NCBI GenBank assembly: GCA_016183235.1
Contig: JACPFA010000034.1
Location: 1 to 64,000 of the forward strand
Direction of reading: 5' to 3'
Length of the DNA: 64,000 bases
Source: Deltaproteobacteria bacterium
GTDB taxonomy: Bacteria; UBA10199; DSSB01; JACPFA01
Both the position numbers and the translations under genes were made by a program. A model generated the notes under the pieces. It made no database searches, was not told the origin of the DNA, and saw nothing but the letters and a program-made list of their open reading frames with translations. The stretch's first letter is position 1; each line of letters opens with the position of its first letter. Below are positions 56,387 through 64,000 of this stretch, piece after piece.

Positions 56387-57078
56387 AGTTCAATCGCCTT
56401 TTGTGACAATGCAATGGGCACAATGACACGATAAACAAATTGATTGGCTTCATCATTTAATGAATTGACATTTAAATCTAAGTAAACCGTTAAGGTCACT
56501 TTAACGGCCCTGGGTAAGCGGTCTTGAATGCTGCCTAAAAAAGTATCCCAGGTTTTGGTATATTCTTTGGCCCTGGAATCGTAATATTCCAGTTGCAAAC
56601 TTTTGACATTATCTAACAAAATATCAGACCTACCACCTTCATCGATTTTTTGATCAATCTTAGACGATTCGCGCCGCATCAAATAATAAACCCCTGACAG
56701 GTCATCGCGAGATTTTAAATAATACCCAATTTCTGCCACTTCGGTTTCTTTTTGATCTTTAACAAACCTGCGATGACTAAAAGAATTAAAATCGAGCCTG
56801 TCTTCTTTGCCCATAAAACCAATTTTGTAATCAGGATTATCCCCTAACATGACCGGTGATTTAATGAGAAAACTAGCCTGTAGATCATCAAATATTTTGT
56901 TGAGGGCGTTGGTTGCCAAATGAGTCCCGTCGTCTAATTTAACCACCTCTTCTTGCGAATCTAACATGCCATCAATCGATTGAAAAAGTAGCACTGCCAT
57001 CATGCCTAGAATGGCAATGGCCACCATGATTTCAATAAGGGTTAATCCCTTTTGATTTTTAACGCATATTCGTAACAT
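56383..57078 (-). CDS. gspJ: Type II secretion minor pseudopilin GspJ
   Basis: A 231-residue pseudopilin. The leader MLRICVKNQKG precedes LTLIEIMVAIAILGMMAVLL with the conserved Glu at +5. The body (DGTHLATNALNKIFDDLQAS, LDFNSFSHRRF, VKSLQLEYYDSRAKEYTKTW) matches GspJ. It overlaps gspI by 20 bp and gspK by ATGA. Part of the pseudopilus tip with GspI and GspK. Confidence 0.9.
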   Translation of the reverse strand: MLRICVKNQKGLTLIEIMVAIAILGMMAVLLFQSIDGMLDSQEEVVKLDDGTHLATNALNKIFDDLQASFLIKSPVMLGDNPDYKIGFMGKEDRLDFNSFSHRRFVKDQKETEVAEIGYYLKSRDDLSGVYYLMRRESSKIDQKIDEGGRSDILLDNVKSLQLEYYDSRAKEYTKTWDTFLGSIQDRLPRAVKVTLTVYLDLNVNSLNDEANQFVYRVIVPIALSQKAIEL

Positions 57079-57562
57079 GGGTACTCACGGTAATAAATTC
57101 TTCTTCTTCGCCTTCGGGCCAAGAAATCTTTATGGTAACAAAGCGAACCCCATCGCCAATCAGCTTAGAGGCATATTGAGCCACCTGCGAACCTGAAACG
57201 TTGCTTTGCGCCTTGCCATCGCCTGAGGCACTCGCCAAAGGAATCTCAACTTTTTTAATTTGTACTTCCCACTTAAATCTCTCATAAGGGGCATCAAATT
57301 GGCCTCCATCTTCTTTCTCATCGGGGAAAGTCCCCAGTGCCATGTCTTTTTCTATGTCGAGCAGGTATTGCGTTAGCTGTTCTTGGGCCAAGAGACTAGC
57401 CAAGGTTACATTTTCAGAACGGGCGCTAGTTAAAACAGCATTGGAGTGGGAAATATAAAGGATGAGAATGCTCGAGGCCAAGATCGCTAGAGAAATCATG
57501 ACCTCTAAAAGAGAAAAACCATGATTATTCGTGGTCGGTGATATTGGCTTCAGTATATTCAT
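57059..57562 (-). CDS. gspI: Type II secretion minor pseudopilin GspI
   Basis: A 167-residue pseudopilin. A 15-residue leader ending in HG precedes FSLLEVMISLAILASSILIL with Glu at +5. LASLLAQEQLTQYLLDIE and VTIKISWPEGEEEEFITVST are typical. Overlaps gspH by 38 bp. Confidence 0.88.
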   Translation of the reverse strand: MNILKPISPTTNNHGFSLLEVMISLAILASSILILYISHSNAVLTSARSENVTLASLLAQEQLTQYLLDIEKDMALGTFPDEKEDGGQFDAPYERFKWEVQIKKVEIPLASASGDGKAQSNVSGSQVAQYASKLIGDGVRFVTIKISWPEGEEEEFITVSTHVTNMR

Positions 57563-58196
57563 TCTTGATTTCAGCCTTGCCGGTAGCTGGGTTGACGATA
57601 ATTGAATAATAATTGTCTTCTTCCCCGTTGGTTAAATTAATAACCGTAGGTTCTGTCCAACCATGCGGGAAAAAATAAATCTCTACTTTACCTGTGGTGG
57701 CCTTTTGCGCCAAGTGCCCCACAAAAACATCGACGATCTTCACGGGGTCACTTAATTGTTGCGGCTCGATTAAATATTCTTCTACTTTGGCAAAGTCATC
57801 CCCCTCGGGTTGCTGCATCAGTTCTTCTGGTTCTGAGGTTGCTTCGGGTTTTTCTTCTGGCTTTTTGGTAGGCGCTTTCACTTCTTGATTAATGGATATT
57901 AGAAAAGGCGAAGTTCGCGCCTCGGCATAATATTGCTGACTGTCGAGGTCGATCACTATACGATAATATTTTTTTTGAATGGCCGCTTCGTTAAAGACAT
58001 ATTTTAAAGTGCCACTCAAACGACTCGAAGCCTCTTTGAGATCTGAATCACTCACATCGGTGATCACGGTGACACCTAAGGCCATGATGGTAGCCACCAA
58101 AGCGATCACAACCATGATTTCAATGAGGGTGAGCCCCTGATTATTCGGGTTTGGCTTCACCTGTCTCTTCACTACTGAGATCGGCGTCATAGCCAT
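57525..58196 (-). CDS. gspH: Type II secretion minor pseudopilin GspH
   Basis: A pseudopilin whose processed start is NNQG|LTLIEIMVVIALVATI (Glu at +5), followed by EASSRLSGTLKYVFNEAAIQ and KKYYRIVIDLDSQQYYAE, the GspH pattern. Several starts are possible: the ATG at 58196 has AAGG well placed; a GTG at 58160 would give a nine-residue leader; a further upstream start would lie well inside gspG. All overlap the gspG 3' end. Confidence 0.83.
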   Translation of the reverse strand: MAMTPISVVKRQVKPNPNNQGLTLIEIMVVIALVATIMALGVTVITDVSDSDLKEASSRLSGTLKYVFNEAAIQKKYYRIVIDLDSQQYYAEARTSPFLISINQEVKAPTKKPEEKPEATSEPEELMQQPEGDDFAKVEEYLIEPQQLSDPVKIVDVFVGHLAQKATTGKVEIYFFPHGWTEPTVINLTNGEEDNYYSIIVNPATGKAEIKNEYTEANITDHE

Positions 58197-58599
58197 CCCC
58201 ACCTTCTTCCCCATCGGCTCCATAAGAAACCACTTCGTAATCTTTGCCCCCTTGCCGGCTAGGGCTAAAGTATAAAAATTCATTGCCCCAAGCATCTTTG
58301 GGCAATTTTTCAATAAAGCCATTTTTGGGATATTTAGAGGAATCTTTTAAGTCACTCGGGGCTTCAACCAAGGCATTGAGCCCCTGTTCAGCCGTTGGAT
58401 AAGTACCAATCTTGCGTTTGTATTGCTTCAGGGCCCCCTCGACATTGGAAATAGCAATCTTGCTTGTTTCTACCTTTGATTCGTCGAGATAATCTAGAAC
58501 ATTCACGGTAACCAGAGAGGCTACAGTTGCAATGATGGCAATGACCACCATGATTTCGATGAGTGACATACCGGCTTGGGCTCGAAAAAAATTTCTCAT
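58141..58599 (-). CDS. gspG: Type II secretion major pseudopilin GspG
   Basis: A 152-residue major pseudopilin: leader MRNFFRAQAG, then MSLIEIMVVIAIIATVASLV with Glu at +5, and the hallmark body KIGTYPTAEQGLNALVEAP, KNGFIEKLPKDAWGNEFLYF and SYGADGEEGGDGYDAD, which includes the calcium-binding loop. It builds the periplasmic pseudopilus. Confidence 0.95.
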   Translation of the reverse strand: MRNFFRAQAGMSLIEIMVVIAIIATVASLVTVNVLDYLDESKVETSKIAISNVEGALKQYKRKIGTYPTAEQGLNALVEAPSDLKDSSKYPKNGFIEKLPKDAWGNEFLYFSPSRQGGKDYEVVSYGADGEEGGDGYDADLSSEETGEAKPE

Positions 58600-58638
58600 G
58601 TAAATGACTCCTTCTAAAATGACCTATAGGTTACCTTG

Positions 58639-59862
58639 CTACTTACGTCTCGTCAACTGATTGAGTTTCAAAATGGGCAACAAAATCGACAATACAATAA
58701 AGGCCACAATCCCACCCATGGTTAAAATGATTAAAGGTTCTAACAAAGTTGTTAACGTAGAAACGCGGGTTTCAACTTGGGTATCATAAGCATCGGCCAC
58801 GCGCTCGAGCATGGGCTCTAATTGGCCCGTTTTTTCACCAATGGCAATCATGCGAACCACCAAGGGTGGAAAATATTCGCTCTTGCCTAAAGATGAAGCG
58901 ATGGGTTCACCTTCTTTAACTGCTACCTTCGTATTTTCAATGACCTCGGTCAAGACTGCATTGGCCACCACGTTTTTGACAATATCGAGCGCCTTGACCA
59001 AGGGAACCCCGGAGCTGAGCAAGGTTGATAGGGTGCGAGAAAAGCGGCTCAAAGCGATCATTTTGAATAATTCCCCAAAAATGGGCAGCTTTAAGCTTAG
59101 CTTATCAAACTGATATTTACCTTTAGGCTTTGCTTTATATTTTAAGGCCACAAAAATTAAGATCGCCAATAGGAGTAACGCCAACCACCAATACGATTGT
59201 AAGAAAGTAGAAAATTTTACCAAAAGATTGGTGATCGTGGGTAAAGCAACTTTGTTGGTGGTGAAGATTTTAACAATTTTAGGCACCACCCCTACCATCA
59301 AAAAAAACATCAACCCAATAGCCACCACCGCCATCACCACAGGATAAGTCACGGCACCAATCACTTTACTTTTTAAATGGGCCTGGGCTTCGGTAAAATC
59401 GGCTAAGCGCTTCAACACGAGATCGAGCGCACCGGAGGCCTCGCCTGCACTGATCATACTGATATAAAGGTCACCAAAAAATTTGGGATAAGCGCGCATC
59501 GAATCCGATAACTTGGCACCTTCGACCACTTTTTCTTTAATACCACTCAAGGCATTGCGTAATTTAGGGTTTTCAATTTGTTCAACTAAAGCCGCGAGCG
59601 AATCTACCAACGGAACGTTTGCCCCAATGAGGGTCGATAATTGGCGAGTCATATTAGCAATCTCGGCAACACTGACGCGTTGAAAATATTGGCTAATGGC
59701 CGTGTGACGCAAGCTGGAACTAGCTTCGCCAGCGTTTAAAGTGGTGGGGAAAATATCAAGCTTGCGTAATTTAGAACGGGCCGATTTTAGATTTTCGGCA
59801 TCGATGGTACCGCTGACACTTTTGCCGGATCGGTTGATCCCCTTATAAGCAAAGACACCCAT
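58639..59862 (-). CDS. gspF: Type II secretion inner-membrane platform protein GspF
   Basis: A 407-residue GspF: two repeated cytoplasmic domains (IANMTRQLSTLIGANVPLVD and LSRFSRTLSTLLSSGVPLVK) each followed by membrane helices, with MISAGEASGALDLVLKRLAD and MIAIGEKTGQLEPMLERVAD as paired signature segments and a C-terminal helix. Starts one base from the gspE stop. Confidence 0.95.
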   Translation of the reverse strand: MGVFAYKGINRSGKSVSGTIDAENLKSARSKLRKLDIFPTTLNAGEASSSLRHTAISQYFQRVSVAEIANMTRQLSTLIGANVPLVDSLAALVEQIENPKLRNALSGIKEKVVEGAKLSDSMRAYPKFFGDLYISMISAGEASGALDLVLKRLADFTEAQAHLKSKVIGAVTYPVVMAVVAIGLMFFLMVGVVPKIVKIFTTNKVALPTITNLLVKFSTFLQSYWWLALLLLAILIFVALKYKAKPKGKYQFDKLSLKLPIFGELFKMIALSRFSRTLSTLLSSGVPLVKALDIVKNVVANAVLTEVIENTKVAVKEGEPIASSLGKSEYFPPLVVRMIAIGEKTGQLEPMLERVADAYDTQVETRVSTLTTLLEPLIILTMGGIVAFIVLSILLPILKLNQLTRRK

Positions 59863-61583
59863 TAAGCCCCTCGTGCCACATCTTCTTGAGTAACTCGTAA
59901 AACTTCTTCAATGGTAGACATGCGCTGCTTGATTTTTTCAACGCCGTCTTCTCGTAGCGTCTTCATCCCTAATTCCATGGCCTTCTTTTTAATAACCGTA
60001 CCACTGACATTTTGCATAATAAGGGCACGAATCTCTTCATCAACGGTCAGCATTTCATAAATACCTCTTCGGCCCGTGTAACCTGTATTCAAACACTCCC
60101 CACAACCTTTGGGATTGGCCTTGTAAATTTTGACGCCTTTAAAATCTTCGAGTGAAGCCCCCAAAGTTGCGATCTCAGGTGCGGAGGGTTCATATAAAAT
60201 ACCACAATTTTTACAAACGGTGCGGATGAGGCGCTGTGCCACAATGCCCACTAAAGACGACGCCACTAAAAAGGGCTCCACCCCCATATCGATCAAACGA
60301 GTGATGGAACTCGCCGAATCGTTGGTGTGTAAAGTTGAAATCACCAAATGCCCAGTGAGCGAAGCCTGGATGGCAATCTCGGCGGTTTCTTTGTCGCGAA
60401 TTTCACCGACCATCACCACATCGGGGTCTTGACGCAAGATGGATCGAAGGCCTGCGGCAAAGGTTAACTCGATCTTAGGGTTGACCTGAATTTGATTGAT
60501 GCCTTGCAATTGATATTCTACAGGGTCTTCAATCGTAATGATTTTAACATCAATGGTGTTGATCCTACTTAGCATGGCGTAGAGGGTGGTGGTTTTACCA
60601 GACCCCGTAGGGCCGGTTACTAAAATGATACCATGACTACGACCAATAAGCCCTTCGACATATTCTTTATGTTTGCCCTCAATCCCCAAGGTATCAAAAC
60701 TAAGCACCACTTTACTCTTATCTAAGAGCCGCATAACGACCGATTCGCCAAAAGAAGTGGGTAGCGTTGACACACGAATATCGATATCTTTACCGGCTAT
60801 CTTAATGCGGATGCGGCCATCTTGAGGCAGCCGCTTTTCAGCAATATCGAGGCTCGCCATAATCTTAATGCGAGAAGTGATAGAATTTTGAAACTTTTTG
60901 GCCGGCCGCATGATGTCGTAGAGAACTCCGTCGATACGAAAACGCACCACCAATTCTTTTTCAAAAGGCTCCACGTGAATATCACTAGCCTTCTGCTTCA
61001 CAGCTCGAAACAAAAGTGAATTTACCAATCGAATAATGGGCGCTTCATCATCGGCATCGAGCAAGTCTTGGGGTTCTTCTAATTCTTGAGCAATAGCATC
61101 GAGGTTTTCTTCGCGCAGCTCATCCATCATGCCGCTGGAAGTGGTAGTGGCTCCACGATTATAGGCCATATTGACGGCATCGAGCACCTGAGCGCTGGTG
61201 GTAATATAAGGCCGAATGGGGCAATGAAAAAGCATGCGCAATTCATCAACGGTTTCAATATTGCTGGGATCGGATAATGCGACTTCTAAAATGCCGTTCA
61301 CTTTGCGAATGGGAATGACCTCATTTTTTTTGGCATAGTTAATGGGCAAGCTGGCGATGAGATCTAAAGGAATGGCGTCGGTTTCAATTTCTTTTAGATA
61401 AGGGAGATCTAATTGGATGCTGATGGCTTCTAAGATATCTTCGGTTTTAAGATAGCGCAACTGAACGAGGGCCTCGCCTAAACGAATCCCCTTTTCTTTT
61501 TGCACCAGCAAGGCCTCTTCTAATTGGCCATCGGTTAAATTGGTGCGCTCGAGTAAAATATTCCCCAGACTTCGGTCTAACAT
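59862..61583 (-). CDS. gspE: Type II secretion ATPase GspE
   Basis: A 573-residue GspE: an N-terminal T2SSE_N domain (LERTNLTDGQLEEALLVQKE), then the ATPase core with ILVTGPTGSGKTTTLYAML (Walker A), VKIITIEDPVEYQL, RQDPDVVMVGEIRDKETAE (Walker B), TLHTNDS and the four-cysteine zinc motif CKNCGILYEP ... CGECLNTGYTGR. It drives pseudopilus assembly. Overlaps gspF by one base. Confidence 0.96.
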   Translation of the reverse strand: MLDRSLGNILLERTNLTDGQLEEALLVQKEKGIRLGEALVQLRYLKTEDILEAISIQLDLPYLKEIETDAIPLDLIASLPINYAKKNEVIPIRKVNGILEVALSDPSNIETVDELRMLFHCPIRPYITTSAQVLDAVNMAYNRGATTTSSGMMDELREENLDAIAQELEEPQDLLDADDEAPIIRLVNSLLFRAVKQKASDIHVEPFEKELVVRFRIDGVLYDIMRPAKKFQNSITSRIKIMASLDIAEKRLPQDGRIRIKIAGKDIDIRVSTLPTSFGESVVMRLLDKSKVVLSFDTLGIEGKHKEYVEGLIGRSHGIILVTGPTGSGKTTTLYAMLSRINTIDVKIITIEDPVEYQLQGINQIQVNPKIELTFAAGLRSILRQDPDVVMVGEIRDKETAEIAIQASLTGHLVISTLHTNDSASSITRLIDMGVEPFLVASSLVGIVAQRLIRTVCKNCGILYEPSAPEIATLGASLEDFKGVKIYKANPKGCGECLNTGYTGRRGIYEMLTVDEEIRALIMQNVSGTVIKKKAMELGMKTLREDGVEKIKQRMSTIEEVLRVTQEDVARGA

Positions 61584-61644
61584 AACAGCGCTATGTTAAA
61601 TCATCTTAAATAAGAGAACAAGGGATTTAAGCAAGGATCTTGAA

Positions 61645-63969
61645 CTACTGCAAATCTGATGTGCTATCCGAAGAACTATATTTTTTGCGATTGTAGCGTT
61701 TTTGTTTTTGTTTGGGTGTGGGCTCAACGTAGCTCAAATCTTCCCCACCGCCCCCATCGCTACTTTTTTGATAACGAGGCACGACTTCCCAACTTTGAGC
61801 TTGAATATCTTTTTTATAATCTAACAATTCTGCCGCATGGCTACGAATAGAATTGCGAATCACTTTTTGGTGCGACACACCATAATTTTGTTCAATAAAC
61901 ATGTTACGTTCTTCTACTTTACGTTGGAGAATTTTCAGAAAGTCATTGGTATCGCGAATGATGTAGGGCCGCAGAAAAACCAGCAGGTTGGTCTTGGTCT
62001 TGACTTTACTGCGCCTAGAAAACAAATGACCCAATAAAGGAATATCGCCTAAGAAAGGAATTTTACTGCGAGAGATCTGAGTTTTATCGTCAATCAGCCC
62101 GCCAATCACGATGGTTTGCTGATCTTTTGCCACCACCACAGTTTTTACCGAACGTTTGCTAAAAGAAGCACCTAATTGGGTTAAAACCGTCTCGGAGGCC
62201 CCTGCAATAACATCGGTGACCTCTTGGCTAATGGTTAATTTAACTCGGTCGCCTTCATTGATTTGGGGTTTAATTTTTAGGGTAATACCCACCGGTTTGC
62301 GCTCAGGGGAAGAGGTAACATTGCCACCCGACGTAATGGTTTGCTGACCGGGAACCGGAACCTCAGAACCCACGTGGATTTCAGCCTCTTCATTATCGAG
62401 TGTCAAAAGGTTAGGCGTTGATAAAACATTCACATCGCTATCGGTTTGCAAGGCGTTCAACACTACGCCCAAGGCTGGCACACTAATATTAGAAGAAGTC
62501 CCATCGCTTTGCGTGATGGGAATGTTTACTCGTGTATCACTAATGGCACCCGCCGCTAAACCACTCAAAGCCGCAGCCGAAAGCCCCTGCGTGGTACCAC
62601 CGAGCGTTGAAGCAAAACCTAACATTCGGTCGCCATTCACTGAAAAGAAACCGCCCCCTTGACCCGAAACACCCACGTTGCGATTCTTATTAATCGAAAG
62701 CTCCATCACCACGGCTTCAACATAAACTTGGCGGCGAGGGATATCGAGCCGATCCAACACTTCTTTGCGCAAGGTTTCGTAATCTTTGGCGGTGGAGGTA
62801 ATAATCAAGGCGTTGGTGTTTTCATCGGCCGCTACCTTCACCCCACCTTCAAAAGAAGCCACCACCGGAGCTGTACTCTGAGCTTTTTGCTGAGCTGTGC
62901 TGCCAGGTGTAGTTTTAGTCTGCGGACCCGGCTGCCCTGACCCTGCGGTAAGGCTGTTCAAAACCGAGGCTAAGTCTTTGGCACTGGCATGTTTTAAATA
63001 ATGAACGTGGATCTTGCCTTCTACCCCATCGGGCAATGGCCGATCTAACTGAGAGATCAATGCCCGCACTTTTTCCATGGCTCGACCCGAGGCCAATACA
63101 ATCACCGAATTGGTGCGATCATCGGCAATGACTTTAGAAATATAAGGCGTTTCTTCAAATTCTTGACCACGACGAACGGGGGCCCGCTTGGGTTGATCTT
63201 GTGCATAAAGCTCGGTAATTCTGGCCGCTATATCTTTGGCATTAGCATAACGAATATGGATAAATTCTAACCCTTCATGAGGCCCTTCTTGGTCGAGCTC
63301 TTGCATAATTTTTAACAAGCGATCGATGTTGGTGCCCGTATCGGTTACAATCAAGGTGTTGGTGGCAGGGTAAGCAAAAAGATTACCGCGCTTGCTCACC
63401 AAATTTTTAATGGCATTAGACATGTCGAGGGCACTGATATTTTTAAGCTGTACAATGCGAGTGATAAACGCATCGGTAATGGGGCTTTCGTCTTTAAAAA
63501 TAGGTAAGGCATTATTGGAGATATCTTTAATAGCAATAATTTTAATCAAACCCCCAGGCCCATCAACGACCGTAAAGCCGTTGACTTCTAAGGCTGACAA
63601 AAAGGCCTGATAGGCCTCTTCAACCGACATTTTGCGCTCTGAAATAATAGTGACTTTACCACGCACTTGTTCACCAATGAGAAAATTTTTCCCCGTGGCC
63701 TTACTCATTTGTTTGATGAGATCTTTAATGTCGGTATCGACCGCGTTGAGGTAAATACCCTCTTGGCTAATCGTGGGTTGACCTGTGACCGTGGGCCCAG
63801 GAGTCTTTTGCGGCGGAGGCGTTTTTTTAGGAAGCAATTCTTCGTAAATACTGGGACCAGGAGTAGCAGGTTTGGAAGTTGGGATTTGGGCTTGGACGAA
63901 ATTTGTTACTAAACAGGATAGAGAGATTGTTGTTACAACAACCCCCAACCCGAGCCGCGGTTTTCTCAT
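61645..63969 (-). CDS. gspD: Type II secretion outer-membrane secretin GspD
   Basis: A 774-residue secretin. A signal peptide (MRKPRLGLGVVVTTISLS, likely cleaved after VQA), a Pro-rich linker, N0-N3 domains (LNAVDTDIKDLIKQMSKATG, IVQLKNISALDMSNAIKNLV, FIHIRYANAKDIAARITELY, VHYLKHASAKDLASVLNSL) and the secretin domain with VPVPGQQTIT, PVGITLKIKPQINEGDRVKL and IVIGGLIDDK. First gsp gene in the window; gspC would lie beyond the right edge. AGGAGAG precedes the ATG. Confidence 0.95.
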   Translation of the reverse strand: MRKPRLGLGVVVTTISLSCLVTNFVQAQIPTSKPATPGPSIYEELLPKKTPPPQKTPGPTVTGQPTISQEGIYLNAVDTDIKDLIKQMSKATGKNFLIGEQVRGKVTIISERKMSVEEAYQAFLSALEVNGFTVVDGPGGLIKIIAIKDISNNALPIFKDESPITDAFITRIVQLKNISALDMSNAIKNLVSKRGNLFAYPATNTLIVTDTGTNIDRLLKIMQELDQEGPHEGLEFIHIRYANAKDIAARITELYAQDQPKRAPVRRGQEFEETPYISKVIADDRTNSVIVLASGRAMEKVRALISQLDRPLPDGVEGKIHVHYLKHASAKDLASVLNSLTAGSGQPGPQTKTTPGSTAQQKAQSTAPVVASFEGGVKVAADENTNALIITSTAKDYETLRKEVLDRLDIPRRQVYVEAVVMELSINKNRNVGVSGQGGGFFSVNGDRMLGFASTLGGTTQGLSAAALSGLAAGAISDTRVNIPITQSDGTSSNISVPALGVVLNALQTDSDVNVLSTPNLLTLDNEEAEIHVGSEVPVPGQQTITSGGNVTSSPERKPVGITLKIKPQINEGDRVKLTISQEVTDVIAGASETVLTQLGASFSKRSVKTVVVAKDQQTIVIGGLIDDKTQISRSKIPFLGDIPLLGHLFSRRSKVKTKTNLLVFLRPYIIRDTNDFLKILQRKVEERNMFIEQNYGVSHQKVIRNSIRSHAAELLDYKKDIQAQSWEVVPRYQKSSDGGGGEDLSYVEPTPKQKQKRYNRKKYSSSDSTSDLQ

Positions 63970-64000
63970 GCTCTCTCCTTAAAAAAATGAGGCCATCAAA

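Noticed and set aside
56161-56426. Small open frames on the plus strand within the gspK palindrome
   Set aside because: The palindrome makes both strands similar and GC-rich, giving accidental open frames; no ribosome binding site or family match.

Overview
The window comes from a Gram-negative bacterium, most likely a deltaproteobacterial lineage in the old broad sense (Bdellovibrionota- or UBA10199-like). This is inferred from gene content: a TIGR02147-family protein of the Bdellovibrio/Fibrobacter type, MopE-type metal-binding motifs, a GspN-containing type II secretion operon, an Mla-type lipid transporter, a DUF4911 protein and the GshA family first known from acidithiobacilli. No rRNA or tRNA gene was recognised, so the placement cannot be fixed more closely.

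Layout. 0.1-7.7 kb: a 2418-residue protein with an FHA-like and a zincin-like domain, followed by a small membrane protein. 7.9-11.4 kb: two lipoproteins, a TIGR02147 regulator-like protein and a secreted protein. 11.5-19.3 kb (+ strand): a polyprenol-phosphate-type glycosyltransferase, an AddB/AddA-like helicase-nuclease pair, and gshA. 19.3-21.8 kb: dksA-like, DciA-like, tsaC and a HATPase/STAS-like pair. 21.9-25.3 kb: purH-purD-purE. 25.6-29.7 kb: alr-mlaE-mlaF-mlaD. 29.7-43.9 kb: an accessory island with two MntA-HepT pairs, a HicAB pair whose toxin carries two stop codons, HigBA-like modules, a second zincin protein, small secreted proteins, an ECF sigma/Ser-Thr kinase pair, and a SIR2-like gene next to a DUF1016 nuclease gene, together with decayed fragments of these cassettes. 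44.0-47.7 kb: thiS-thiO-thiG-thiC. 47.6-51.6 kb: large palindromes around a HigBA-like module, then a DUF547 protein, a DUF4911 protein and rlmN. 51.6-64 kb: gspD-E-F-G-H-I-J-K-L-M-N, a nearly complete type II secretion operon read leftwards; gspC would lie beyond the right edge.

The most unusual signal is a population of nested palindromic elements. Six are large (about 80-250 bp), and many smaller REP-like palindromes surround them. They sit at gene ends, on stop codons, and in two cases inside reading frames without breaking them: 93 bp (31 codons) in addB and 228 bp (76 codons) in gspK, immediately before the prepilin cleavage site. Two 230-254 bp copies lie in opposite orientation on either side of a HigBA-like module. 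They differ from each other at stem positions, yet each copy keeps its 42-bp terminal arms perfectly complementary. The distal copy is preceded by a duplicate of the last codons of thiC. No transposase was seen, so these look like non-autonomous elements, reminiscent of Rickettsia palindromic elements but with a different nested architecture.
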